From a virus: 31,949 bases of DNA. The position numbers and the translations under genes were made by a program. The stretch lies in IMG/VR virus record IMGVR_UViG_3300043783_000061, positions 1 to 31,949 of that record; one strand, 5' to 3'. Positions 23,277-31,302 of the stretch are shown here, piece after piece. The stretch's first letter is position 1. Each line of letters begins with the position of its first letter. The notes below the pieces were generated by a model. That model did not search any database and was not told the DNA's origin. It was given only the letters and a program-made list of their open reading frames with translations.

Positions 23277-24104
23277 CTAGGCGCTGGCTTCCCGATAGTA
23301 GTAGTCGCACGCTGCCGCATAGTCCGGATCGTTGTCTTCGATCAACTGCTGCGATTTCGCCATCGGCATGGTGCGGATCTGCTCTTCGGTATATTTCAGG
23401 GTTCGCGTCTGCGGTGTCTGCGGCGCACGGAAACGGCGGCTGCTCGCTCCGGTCGAAAACACCTCGCCTCTCGGCCTCTCCACACGCGCTGCACCTGGCT
23501 CTCGCCCGGAAACGGTTGATGGTTCGGGTTGTGGGGTTATGGGTTGCGCGGGCGCTGCAAACAGCATTCCGCGGTCCTGCATCTCGTGAAAACACTCGGT
23601 CAGCAATTCTTTGGTGATCAGCCCCACCTTTCGGCCCACCTTGCGGCCCGCAAGATCGCCCACCAGCGTGCGGTTGCCGGGGTGCGGATAGAACTCCGGC
23701 GTCTCCTGCTCCCACTCTTCCGCCAGGCGCTTGAAGTTATCCAGCGCCACTTGGTTCAGATCGAGGCCCAGGGCATCGCCGGCCAGCCGCGCGATCGCAG
23801 ATCCCGCCTTGGCCGGATTGCCGAGGTCCGCCGTTGCCTGCGCCACCTCGTCCGAGGTCATCGGCTTCGGCACAGCAACCGGCCCAGGGGAGGGTGAGCC
23901 GGGCTGTGCGGGCTGGCGGCGCCGCTCGCTCAGCGTCCGCTGCGCATTCAGATTGTTCCGTGCCACTTTATCCAGCACTTCCTGCTGGTTGGCGCCGTAG
24001 GTGAAGATTGGATTGGTGCCGTCCTCGGGATCCTGCACGTAGCAGACTGTGCCCGGCTCTACCGGTTGCCCGTTCGGTCGAATCTGTGTCCAGTACGTAT
24101 TCAT
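23277..24104 (-). CDS. Putative scaffold/head-assembly protein, 275 aa
   Basis: The start is taken at the ATG at 24104, which overlaps the previous TGA as ATGA; upstream codons of the same frame look like shadow. The protein is hydrophilic. It has a short ordered N-terminus (MNTYWTQIRPNGQPVEPGTV), Pro/Gln-rich linkers, a helical centre (QATADLGNPAKAGSAIARLA) and a C-terminal helix (YTEEQIRTMPMAKSQQLIED). Such composition between portal and coat genes is where podoviruses place the scaffold. The assignment rests mainly on position. Confidence 0.5.
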   Translation of the reverse strand: MNTYWTQIRPNGQPVEPGTVCYVQDPEDGTNPIFTYGANQQEVLDKVARNNLNAQRTLSERRRQPAQPGSPSPGPVAVPKPMTSDEVAQATADLGNPAKAGSAIARLAGDALGLDLNQVALDNFKRLAEEWEQETPEFYPHPGNRTLVGDLAGRKVGRKVGLITKELLTECFHEMQDRGMLFAAPAQPITPQPEPSTVSGREPGAARVERPRGEVFSTGASSRRFRAPQTPQTRTLKYTEEQIRTMPMAKSQQLIEDNDPDYAAACDYYYREASA

Positions 24105-24511
24105 TGCTGCTTCACCGGCTCCAGTTGCTCGATCTCCTGCTTCACCAGCGTCTCCATCTCGATCCGCGCCCGGTTGAACATCGTGCAATACGCCCACTCT
24201 TCGGCGATCGCGTCGCGGTGTCGTAACGGATCCTGCTGACTCAAAGCAATAGCACGATTCTTGTGGTTTTGGAAGGCTTTTTCTAGCACGCGGTTCAAAA
24301 CTGGCCAGCCGACGCTGTTGCGGAGCTCTTTCAGGTCCTCGCGCTCGCCCGTGTTCAACTCCCGCAGCGGATTCTGGGCGCCGTCGAGAAAGAAGGGCAG
24401 CGACGGCATCACACCCGGAGACTTCAGCATGCTCTCGGCCATCTGGTCTCGTAAGGATGCCAGCTCGTCGTTCAGCGGCTTACCCTGCAGGTAATCCTCG
24501 TGTGCGCTCAT
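24101..24511 (-). CDS. Hypothetical helical protein, 136 aa
   Basis: Bounded by ATGA overlaps on both sides. The product is mostly helical and acidic (LNDELASLRDQMAESMLKSP, DLKELRNSVGWPVLNRVLEK, IEMETLVKQEIEQLEPVKQQ). No motif is recognised. It may be a head-assembly accessory expressed with the portal, or a packaging co-factor. Confidence 0.6.
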   Translation of the reverse strand: MSAHEDYLQGKPLNDELASLRDQMAESMLKSPGVMPSLPFFLDGAQNPLRELNTGEREDLKELRNSVGWPVLNRVLEKAFQNHKNRAIALSQQDPLRHRDAIAEEWAYCTMFNRARIEMETLVKQEIEQLEPVKQQ

Positions 24512-24864
24512 GCTGCCATCTCCACTTCAAAAAATCCCAACTGACCACGACACGGTCTAAACGGAATCCGCTCAGCGTCTTTCAATAGAAATCCATACTC
24601 GCCGAAAAACCATTTGCTTTCGGATGCCGTGACGCATCCATGGATCGTCACCGCTCCCACGATCCCTCCGGTTTCGAAATTATCAGGCAGAGAGATTTCT
24701 GGGTGGGCGCGCCGGATGTACTCGATCGCTTGCTCGTCGATTTTTTTACCTGCATGGACGAGCACGTGGCCGCGGAATCGCGTCGGCCAATCGCGATTTT
24801 CAATGTCCTTGTGCCCATTGACTATCAGCCATGCCCATGGCTGCTGGATACTCAGCGCTTTCAC
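24508..24864 (-). CDS. ASCH-domain protein
   Basis: 118 residues with the hallmarks of the ASCH fold: MKALSIQQPWAWLIVNGHKD at the N-terminus, then IENRDWPTRFRGHVLVHAGK, a helix, the strand GGIVGAVTIHGCV and the closing WFFGEYGFLLKDAERIPF and GQLGFFEV. ASCH domains are beta-barrel, RNA-associated domains. Some bacterial relatives (YqfB) hydrolyse N4-acetylcytidine. Lys-19 and Glu-22 are conserved-looking polar residues near the pocket, but activity cannot be inferred. It is embedded by ATGA overlaps between portal and head-assembly genes, so it is expressed late with virion proteins. Confidence 0.75.
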   Translation of the reverse strand: MKALSIQQPWAWLIVNGHKDIENRDWPTRFRGHVLVHAGKKIDEQAIEYIRRAHPEISLPDNFETGGIVGAVTIHGCVTASESKWFFGEYGFLLKDAERIPFRPCRGQLGFFEVEMAA

Positions 24865-27086
24865 TGCAGCCCTCCCGTCAGCAGCTGGGTATCGGTGTTC
24901 CGCGTCAGCCGTGCTTCAGCCAGCTCCAGCGGCGTCGGACCCTCCGCGCGGTTCTGAGCCGGGCCGCTTTCGCCCCCGCCCTCCGTCGCGGCCTTCGCTG
25001 CCGCGCGCACCACTTCCGTCTGCGCGGCCTGGTGGCCCTGCTCCTGAATCTCCTGAATCTTGTTCTGGCCTTTCAGTTTTTCGATCACCGCCGCCTGCTG
25101 CGTCTTGGCCATCGTCGGATTCATCTGCTGCACCAGCTGCAACTGCTGCGGCGTCAGCGGCACGATGATGTCCTGGCGTCCCTGCAGTTCGCTCATCTGC
25201 ATAAACAGATCCTCGATCGCCGCGAAGTTGATCGTCTGCCCCTTCTGGTGCATGTACTCGAGCAGTTGCGGCTGCTGCACCAGCTGCAGCAGGAACGGGA
25301 TCAGTTGCAGGATGTTCGCCTTCGCCTGCAGCTTCTGACCGGCCAGCACCTTGATCTCGAATTCCATATCGAGAAACGCTTCCGCGTCGATCGTCTCGAA
25401 GATCGCATCGCCGAACTTGCGGCTGAGAATTTCGCGAATCTCGCGGATCGGCATCTTCTCGCAAATCATCTCCCACTTGAACCGATTCCACCGGATGATC
25501 ACGTTCTCCAGGTGCTCGATCGGGTCGCTGATATTCTCGTCGGCTTTGCCGCCCACGCGATTCACGCCCGCCGCGGTGCGCATTGCGCTCGAGCCCGGTC
25601 CGCCCAGGTTGCCCTGCATCGTGGTCGAGTTCGCTCCGACGAGGTCCTCGCCGCCGTCCTTGCCCAGCTGGTAAATCTTCCACGCCTCGGGCGGCACTTC
25701 CGGCATTTTCATAAAGCCGAACGCCTTATTTACATCGCCGTCTTTGGTGTTCACCCCCCAGAAGGTCCCCATGCCCAGGATCACGTTCTGCGTGGGCTGG
25801 TTCCCCATTGACGAGTCATACAGAATCGGCGCATTCATCGGAAACGCGATCATCTTCAGCACTTCGTTCAGCACGCCCTGGTCCATGCGCTGATCGCCGG
25901 CGTTCAGGCGTCCGATGCCCATCCCGTAGCCCGAGTTATCGATGTTCCACCAGTTCGCCGCATATCCCAGCGCGTGGTCGCCGATCTTGTGCTCTTCGTT
26001 GCGAATGCACTTTTTGCGCCCGTTATAGCTGAGGAACTCAATGACGCGATCCCCCGTCCAGTACGCCACCTTCATCAGCGGCTTCTCGAATGGATTCTCG
26101 CTGATGTTCTTCTGCTCTCCGCCGGCGTGCAGCACCACGCTCGACTGCGTGTTCATCGCCTGCGCCACCTGGCTCGCCGGTTCCGCATCGCCGAACGGAT
26201 TCGCGAGGAAGAACTTTTTCAGTTCCTCATCGTCGGGAATGTCCTTGTAGCAGGTCAGGCCGCGCATCTGCTGCAGGTCCTGGAAGTTCACATAATCGAC
26301 GTCGACGCGAAACGTCGCGCTCATATCTGGCCGGTTTGGCGTGTTCCACTTCTCATCCCAGAAGGTTGTGCCCAGGCGGCGATATTCGAAGTACGGCCAG
26401 CTTTCTGTGACCGTGTCTTCGATCGTCTTCCACTCGTCGCTCTCCCACGTATCGACCTTTACCGGCTCGCCCGCGGGCATCGGGATCTCAGGCGGCGGTT
26501 TCTTCGGTACGCGCCGCCGCTTGATGACCTTCCGCTCTTCCCACCCTGGAATCGCGATGCCTGTGCCCTGCAGCGTCTGGCACTCGATCAGCAGCGTCAT
26601 GTTGTATTCGAAGTCCGCGCGATCGTCCAGCACGCTCAGCAGCTCGGTGGCCGCGTCGATGTACGTCTGCGCATTCTGCTGCGATGCCAGTTTGCCGCGC
26701 GGCTCCAGCACAAATGGAACTTCCTGCGCGAAGATGCCTCGGCGCACCTGGTTCGACATCGTCTGCGCATTCTTCGCCACGTTGAACCGCGAGATCCGCG
26801 CCGGCCGATTGGTCTGCATCCTCCAGTCGCGATCGTAATTCGGGCTCTGCTTCAGGTAGTCGATGTACTGCCACTCGGCCAGCCAGCTGTTCGTCTCGAG
26901 CCACGCCTGGGCCTGGCGAAAATCCATCCAAGCCACAGTGACCGCAGCATTGTCATCCAGCGCTGGCTCGCTTGTCCCGCCCGGCGCGATCGTCACCTGC
27001 TCCGCCTGAATCAGCGGCGTGAGCTCATTGCCGATGGGCATCCCATCGCCCGCCGGCTTCGCTGCGATCTCGAGTGTGTCAGCCAT
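24861..27086 (-). CDS. Portal protein, P22-size, 741 aa
   Basis: Located 15 bp after the terminase gene. The length is close to the ~725 residues of the P22 portal. An early helical region (AWLETNSWLAEWQYIDYLKQ, then MQTNRPARISRFNVAKNAQT) leads into a mixed core (YFEYRRLGTTFWDEKWNTPN, GYAANWWNIDNSGYGMGIGR, MIAFPMNAPILYDSS). From about residue 600 it becomes a Gln-rich helical tail (PFLLQLVQQPQLLEYMHQKG), reminiscent of the portal barrel that projects into the capsid. The ring would thread DNA during packaging by the terminase encoded upstream. No catalytic motif is expected. Confidence 0.75.
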   Translation of the reverse strand: MADTLEIAAKPAGDGMPIGNELTPLIQAEQVTIAPGGTSEPALDDNAAVTVAWMDFRQAQAWLETNSWLAEWQYIDYLKQSPNYDRDWRMQTNRPARISRFNVAKNAQTMSNQVRRGIFAQEVPFVLEPRGKLASQQNAQTYIDAATELLSVLDDRADFEYNMTLLIECQTLQGTGIAIPGWEERKVIKRRRVPKKPPPEIPMPAGEPVKVDTWESDEWKTIEDTVTESWPYFEYRRLGTTFWDEKWNTPNRPDMSATFRVDVDYVNFQDLQQMRGLTCYKDIPDDEELKKFFLANPFGDAEPASQVAQAMNTQSSVVLHAGGEQKNISENPFEKPLMKVAYWTGDRVIEFLSYNGRKKCIRNEEHKIGDHALGYAANWWNIDNSGYGMGIGRLNAGDQRMDQGVLNEVLKMIAFPMNAPILYDSSMGNQPTQNVILGMGTFWGVNTKDGDVNKAFGFMKMPEVPPEAWKIYQLGKDGGEDLVGANSTTMQGNLGGPGSSAMRTAAGVNRVGGKADENISDPIEHLENVIIRWNRFKWEMICEKMPIREIREILSRKFGDAIFETIDAEAFLDMEFEIKVLAGQKLQAKANILQLIPFLLQLVQQPQLLEYMHQKGQTINFAAIEDLFMQMSELQGRQDIIVPLTPQQLQLVQQMNPTMAKTQQAAVIEKLKGQNKIQEIQEQGHQAAQTEVVRAAAKAATEGGGESGPAQNRAEGPTPLELAEARLTRNTDTQLLTGGLQ

Positions 27087-27101
27087 GTTCCACCGAATCT
27101 A

Positions 27102-28802
27102 TCACCCGTCGAGTCCCCCCGGAAGCGGAGGCATCGAAAAACTCGTCGTCCGCTCCATCGCCGCCAGGTGCGCCTGCACCTTCTGTTTCGCCTGCTCGTC
27201 CACCTCGGGCATCCCCTGCTGCGCCATGAAGGCTGAGAGTTGCGCATCCTCGCGCCGGCGCCGCTGCCACTCCAGCTCGTCTTCTTCCATGCTCGCGCGC
27301 ATCTGGCTCAGCGGCACCATGTCGGCCAGCTTTGACACGCATTCGATGATTCCGTTCTCCGGCACCAGCCCGAAATGCACGAACTGCTCCTTGCATTTCA
27401 TCTGGTTCGTCATCGCCGTCGAGAACAGCAGCCGCCCCACCTTCATCAGCGGCTCCATCTGTTCGATCGCCGCCGTGCGCCGATGATCGTCTTCCTCCCA
27501 GTCCACCCAGGTCAGCTTGACGCTCGCGTTGCGCCGCGCCGCTTCGTTGCGCACCAGCGTGGCCATGTACTCGCTGCCCGGCGTGTAGAGAATCATCATT
27601 GCGTCGGCGTCGGTCTGCTTGTGGCAATGCACCATCCGCTCCGCTAGGCCGCTCGGCGTGGCCGTCGACACCCAGCAATCCGTCACGTACACCTTGCCGT
27701 CGCGCACCAGCGCCGCCGCGCCCTCCGCGTTCTTCATGTTGTCCTTGCCACCATAGGGCAACCGCCAGCACGTGTACACCTCAGCCCCGCGGCCGTAGCG
27801 TGGAATACGTTCCGGCGTCACCAGGCAACTCGCCCACAGCTTGTCATCGAACTTCGGCACATGGCCGCCCTGCGGGTCGTTTTGCTGCTGGCACATGAAA
27901 CTCTCATAGTTCGCGTAAAACTTCGCGCGCATCGCCCGGTAGTCATTCCCTGGCAGCTCCGCGAAGTTCATGATTACGTCTTCCTCGTCCGGAAACTCGC
28001 CGGGCAGCAACCGCGCCCCGCTCTTCACCGTCAGCGACGTGCGAATCAGGATCTTCCACATCTCCGAATCCATGTTGTCCAGCAGGTGCCCATACAGATC
28101 GAACGGGTGATACCGCGTGCCCCGTACGTTGATGTAGCCGCCCGCGCGCAGCAGGTTTTCGTTCTGGTCGTAGACGTCGATCACCTTGCGCCGCACCGCA
28201 TCCGTCGCGCTGATGCCCGAGTTCTTCGTCTCCGCCATGTCATCCGGATTCATGATCCACGGATGCCATCCGGACTGCACGCTCTCCACCGACGTGTACG
28301 CCAGCGTCTTCTGAATGTCGCTCGGATCAAACCGCCGCGTGGGCGAGTTCCACGTATCCAGCGTCGCAAACGGTTCTTTCGCGCACTGCAGCTCTGGAAA
28401 CAACCGCTGCAGGATCGTGCGCGGTCCGCCGTGTCCTATCCAGAAATAATCCGCGATGCCTTTCGAGAGCTCGCGCGCCAGCGGCTGCGTGGCCGTCTCA
28501 TTCAGGATGGTCACATAATCCGGAAAGGCGAGAATCCACTGCATGCTGTCGACGCGCCCCAGCGTGGACTTGAAGGTTCCGCGCGGGTCGAGATGCATGC
28601 GCTTTTTGATCGGGTGCTGATCGACGATCGAGATCGCGGGATTCTTCGGAAAGTAGAGGTCGACTGCTTCGCGATGCACCGAAGGACGGAACTCTTTGAA
28701 GCCCATCACCTCAGCCAGAAAAAAGTGATCTGTGATGCAGCGATGCCGCAGATCGTTGCGATATTGCTCATCGTGCTCGATCTTGTCGGTATCGAAGATC
28801 AT
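27102..28802 (-). CDS. Terminase large subunit
   Basis: A 566-residue packaging motor. Residues 73-80 (PRGTFKST) form a Walker A variant, followed by the helix LGRVDSMQWILAF. Residues 182-188 (WIMNPDD) fit a Walker B with its acidic pair, and NETATQPLARELSKGI near 101 fits the adenine-binding region. The C-terminal half (VYVTDCWVSTATPSGLAERM, MMILYTPGSEYMATLVRN, WVDWEEDDHRR) fits the RNase H-like nuclease with scattered acids. The ATG overlaps an upstream TGA (ATGA). A recognisable small subunit is missing; candidates are the preceding small genes. It cleaves and packages concatemeric DNA through the portal. Confidence 0.85.
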   Translation of the reverse strand: MIFDTDKIEHDEQYRNDLRHRCITDHFFLAEVMGFKEFRPSVHREAVDLYFPKNPAISIVDQHPIKKRMHLDPRGTFKSTLGRVDSMQWILAFPDYVTILNETATQPLARELSKGIADYFWIGHGGPRTILQRLFPELQCAKEPFATLDTWNSPTRRFDPSDIQKTLAYTSVESVQSGWHPWIMNPDDMAETKNSGISATDAVRRKVIDVYDQNENLLRAGGYINVRGTRYHPFDLYGHLLDNMDSEMWKILIRTSLTVKSGARLLPGEFPDEEDVIMNFAELPGNDYRAMRAKFYANYESFMCQQQNDPQGGHVPKFDDKLWASCLVTPERIPRYGRGAEVYTCWRLPYGGKDNMKNAEGAAALVRDGKVYVTDCWVSTATPSGLAERMVHCHKQTDADAMMILYTPGSEYMATLVRNEAARRNASVKLTWVDWEEDDHRRTAAIEQMEPLMKVGRLLFSTAMTNQMKCKEQFVHFGLVPENGIIECVSKLADMVPLSQMRASMEEDELEWQRRRREDAQLSAFMAQQGMPEVDEQAKQKVQAHLAAMERTTSFSMPPLPGGLDG

Positions 28803-29047
28803 GAATGGGGGCCTTTCGGAATTCCGATTACTCGCCAGATGTCGATCTTTACGCCTTTTCGCGGACTCTCCAATCGACTTGGAATCCTCGGCACACCGTT
28901 CTGACTTTCATCTCCTAATCGGCCCCCGGTGCTGCCGTCGTTTGTGGTATCTCGCTCTGCCGCCGAAGGCTGAACGGGTGATGATGTGGGGTTCTTCGAC
29001 CCTTTGCTCCCCGGCGGCAAACTTCTAGACGTTCGGCGCGGCCTCAT
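28799..29047 (-). CDS. Possible small basic protein, 82 aa
   Basis: The frame overlaps the previous gene by 23 bp and ends with a TGA that overlaps the terminase ATG (ATGA), the coupling seen elsewhere in the window. The product is basic and Pro/Ser-rich (RPRRTSRSLPPGSKGSKNPT). It ends with a more ordered segment (VKIDIWRVIGIPKG). A second short frame (MKVRTVCRGFQVDWRVREKA, behind TTAGGAG) competes for the same bases. Coding is uncertain. Confidence 0.35.
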   Translation of the reverse strand: MRPRRTSRSLPPGSKGSKNPTSSPVQPSAAERDTTNDGSTGGRLGDESQNGVPRIPSRLESPRKGVKIDIWRVIGIPKGPHS

Positions 29048-29357
29048 CGCCGCCTACAGCACCACCAGGCTGCTGGCCGGGCTGCGACGCCACTTCCTGC
29101 GCACCCTGATCCGGCTCCTGTTCGTTCATGCCGAACTGCTCTTCGACGTGCTGCCCGGCCTCGCCCGCATCCTGGCTGGTGGCTACGTTCTCGCGCTCCG
29201 GCTCGGTGTGATGGTCCTCACGCTTCGCCTTGTACGTATGGTGATGCACCACCGTTCCATCCTCGGCCTGCACGCTGCGAATCTGGTGAAGGTGCTTCTT
29301 GGGCGCCTTCTTTTCCTCGCCCTTCCCGCCTTCGTGCTTGCGCTCTTCCTTGGCCAT
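29025..29357 (-). CDS. Small charged His/Glu/Gln-rich protein, 110 aa
   Basis: ATG at 29357 follows GAGGGTGTAGGCG. Composition is highly polar: a Lys/Glu start (MAKEERKHEGGKGEEKKAPK), a His-rich centre (HLHQIRSVQAEDGTVVHHHT), then an acidic/Gln region and a Gly-rich end. It is likely disordered. It sits just upstream of the terminase and could be a packaging accessory; there is no DNA-binding helix-turn-helix to support a small-terminase call. The 116 bp between this gene and the preceding one hold only weak hairpins. Confidence 0.55.
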   Translation of the reverse strand: MAKEERKHEGGKGEEKKAPKKHLHQIRSVQAEDGTVVHHHTYKAKREDHHTEPERENVATSQDAGEAGQHVEEQFGMNEQEPDQGAQEVASQPGQQPGGAVGGDEAAPNV

Positions 29358-29473
29358 CGCCTACACCCTCGCACAAACTCTGAGAACCATATCTAAACTT
29401 TATGGCCATCCGGCCTGCCCGCTCACCCCTTACAGGCGTTTATTGCGAGCAGGGCGCGGCGGCCATCCCTGTT

Positions 29474-30091
29474 CTAACCGCAGCTGAACTTCTGCACGTT
29501 CACCGTCGTCGGCGTTCCGCTGGCCGCCCCGCTCGAGGTTGCGCTGAGCGTGAAGCTGGGCAGCTTGGCCACCGTGGGCGGGTTGGCGCTGGGGTTGCCG
29601 GCGTTGAGGAACCCGGTAAGGAAGTTCGACAGCGTTACAGCCGCAACCAGCGTCTTGTTCACATAGAACTCGATCTTGCCGGCCAGCACGCCGCTCACCG
29701 AATCGAAGATCCCCTCCATGTGAATCCAGAACGCTGCCGTCGCCGAAGCCTGCGCGATCGCGCCGCTCGATCCCATGAGGTTGCCCGAGACCACAGAATC
29801 CGACGTCCCCTCGTACAGCTTCAGCGTGATGTTGCCGCTGGCGGTCGTCTTCACGTAACCGCTCGCCCACACGTCGAAAGGCGTCTGCTCGATCGCTGTG
29901 TCTGGCGCCAGTTGGATCGAAAGCGGAATCGTGGAGACTTCGGTCGACGGGATGATCGTCTCATTCGTTCCCGTCAGGACAAGGGTTGCCGGCAACGGCC
30001 CGGGAGATCCGGCCTGGGTATTCATTGGGATCTGATTCGGTACATTGGCCGATCCGCTGACTACGGAATTCGGGCGATCACTCAGAGCCAT
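29474..30091 (-). CDS. Beta-rich virion protein candidate, 205 aa
   Basis: ATG 30091 has CAGGAGAAGACG, almost the same initiation block as the coat and Ig-like genes, suggesting high translation. The protein is Ser/Thr/Ala-rich with alternating strands (FDVWASGYVKTTASGNITLK, AAFWIHMEGIFDSVSG, GKIEFYVNKTLVAAVTLSNF), as in capsid decoration or fibre domains. It overlaps the zinc-finger gene by 14 bp. Position before terminase is unusual for a decoration protein. No family is recognised. Confidence 0.6.
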   Translation of the reverse strand: MALSDRPNSVVSGSANVPNQIPMNTQAGSPGPLPATLVLTGTNETIIPSTEVSTIPLSIQLAPDTAIEQTPFDVWASGYVKTTASGNITLKLYEGTSDSVVSGNLMGSSGAIAQASATAAFWIHMEGIFDSVSGVLAGKIEFYVNKTLVAAVTLSNFLTGFLNAGNPSANPPTVAKLPSFTLSATSSGAASGTPTTVNVQKFSCG

Positions 30092-30620
30092 CGTCTTCTC
30101 CTGGGGTGCTCACAGCACTCGCCGCAAGTTTACCCCTTTCGGCGTTACCGTCAACAAGATTTTGAATTTCCCCATCATGCCGGTTGTTCGCGATGTTCTT
30201 CAGCGCGAGAATTTGACCCGCAAACGTCGAATCAAATGGCACTCCAGCACCGCACGTCAGAGTTTCTGAAAGGTCGATCGCCTCGCGCAGCGCTTCCTCG
30301 AGCTCCTGCACGCGCCGCTTCGGCTTGCGCCCTGGAGGGTTCACGCCCACATCGCCGCGGTGCCGCCTCCAGGCTTTGAACTCTTCGCGCTGTTCAGGCG
30401 TGCACGGATGTTGGCAGGTAGGGCATTTGAAGGCCGCACGCCGCTCCTTCTGAAACGCCTTCAGGACCGCCCGACACTCCTTCGAACACGTCCATGCCGC
30501 CCGCGACGTCGCCCGTGCCTTTGGCAATTCTGCGGTGCACACCACGCACTTCGGTTCCCAATGCGAAGCCGTTGGAATCGTTGCGCCGATTTCTTGCGCC
30601 ATCGTCTGCACGTCGCTCAT
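30078..30620 (-). CDS. Zinc-finger protein, 180 aa
   Basis: Two cysteine clusters are visible: C25-x2-C28 with C45-x3-C49 (KCVVCTA ... WTCSKEC), and C66-x2-C69-x3-C73 (KCPTCQHPC). The first is a probable zinc finger. A basic segment (PPGRKPKRRVQELEEAL) leads into a helix, and the C-terminus is polar. The ATG overlaps the nuclease gene's TGA (ATGA). It may bind DNA as a late regulator or act as the missing small terminase subunit. Neither is demonstrated. Confidence 0.6.
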   Translation of the reverse strand: MSDVQTMAQEIGATIPTASHWEPKCVVCTAELPKARATSRAAWTCSKECRAVLKAFQKERRAAFKCPTCQHPCTPEQREEFKAWRRHRGDVGVNPPGRKPKRRVQELEEALREAIDLSETLTCGAGVPFDSTFAGQILALKNIANNRHDGEIQNLVDGNAERGKLAASAVSTPGEDDGSE

Positions 30621-31093
30621 GGGCGGAACTCCTCAAACTTCCAGCCCTCGCTGCGATTCCATGTCACCGCGAGAAATTTAAACTCTGGAAACATCGTCGC
30701 GGCCACCTTGATCTTCACGCGCGCGTCGTCCTCCCAGTGGCCCTTCACCTCGTGCAGCTCGATCAGTCCGGTGTTCAAAACGACCTCAAAATCGATGTTG
30801 AAAAACGTGCTCGGTGCCAGCTTCAGCCGGAACGGCTCGAACTTCCACGCCGCGATGTCGCCGGATAAGCGAAATCCCTCGAGAAACGCCGCGTAGAGCG
30901 CCTCGCGTTTATTCATACGCCCTGATGCGTGCTGCTGCCGTCCGCCACGCGGTCGAATAGGTTCTCGCGAAGGAAGGGGTGCATCTAGGAAGGTATTTCC
31001 CAAACCTACTGCCGACGGACGGGTGCGCCGAAACATCTCAGGCACCTGTGCGGCTCCCACGTCTCTCCAATTTGTGCTTGGCGGTTCGTTCAC
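30617..31093 (-). CDS. PD-(D/E)XK nuclease, DUF1064-like
   Basis: The core starts near residue 60 (MNKREALYAAFLEGFRLSGD), then WKFEPFRLKLAPSTFFNIDF with Asp-101 and IELHEVKGHWEDDARVKIKV with Glu-115 and Lys-117. This is the D...ExK signature with the EVKG-x-W-EDDARVKIK pattern of DUF1064-type phage nucleases, which are related to Holliday-junction resolvases. It probably resolves branched DNA before packaging. The GTG start at 31093 gives 158 residues. An internal ATG at 30916 (residue 60) is an alternative that would leave a 200-bp control region. If GTG is used, the start lies within bases of the divergent promoter region. Confidence 0.75.
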   Translation of the reverse strand: MNEPPSTNWRDVGAAQVPEMFRRTRPSAVGLGNTFLDAPLPSREPIRPRGGRQQHASGRMNKREALYAAFLEGFRLSGDIAAWKFEPFRLKLAPSTFFNIDFEVVLNTGLIELHEVKGHWEDDARVKIKVAATMFPEFKFLAVTWNRSEGWKFEEFRP

Positions 31094-31094
31094 G

Positions 31095-31124
31095 ATAGTG
31101 CTAGTATAGTCCCACTATGGCATC
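31095..31124. promoter_or_regulatory. Divergent promoter/operator between nuclease and ribbon-helix-helix genes
   Basis: The dyad AGTCCCA-CTA-TGGCATC (31108-31124) overlaps the plus-strand ATG at 31117. TATAGT (31105-31110) faces right and TATACT (31108-31103) faces left. Starts predicted from these are near 31117 and 31096, at or close to the two start codons. A second inverted pair, ATAGTG/CACTAT (31095-31100, 31113-31118), overlaps it. No good -35 boxes are visible, so an activator or an extended -10 (TGCTAGTAT) may be used. Confidence 0.5.
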
Positions 31125-31302
31125 ACACGCCACAAAAAAATCATCGCAGCGAGCGGAAAAAGTTGGCCTCAAGCTGCGGTTTCAGGACGCCGAGCATCAG
31201 GAGCTCGTGAAGGAAGCCTGGCAGAAATCGAAACTGCCTTCGCTCAACGCGTGGCTGGTGCAGGCAACACTACACCAGGCCCGCCTCCAGCTCGGCCGCT
31301 AG
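31117..31302 (+). CDS. Small ribbon-helix-helix-like regulator, 61 aa
   Basis: After a basic N-terminus (ASHATKKSSQRAEK), the product reads VGLKLRFQDAEHQELVKEAW, a strand plus helix, then PSLNAWLVQATLHQARLQLG, a second helix. This strand-helix-helix order and size fit Arc/CopG-type DNA-binding dimers. Its ATG lies inside the dyad operator, so self-regulation is a natural idea, and the same dyad recurs at other promoters. It converges on the winged-helix gene, and both stop within one CTAG. No ribosome site is present. The family call is by pattern only. Confidence 0.55.
   Translation: MASHATKKSSQRAEKVGLKLRFQDAEHQELVKEAWQKSKLPSLNAWLVQATLHQARLQLGR

Noticed and set aside
25974-27236. 420-codon plus-strand frame
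   Set aside because: Antisense to portal and terminase end; composition is not protein-like.
29218-29409. 63-codon minus-strand frame starting MAIKFRYGSQ
   Set aside because: After the first residues it becomes a Gly/Arg shadow of the overlapping 110-residue gene.
29358-29473. Possible terminator or promoter between the 205- and 110-residue genes
   Set aside because: Only 4-5 bp stems without a T-run and no convincing -35/-10 pair.
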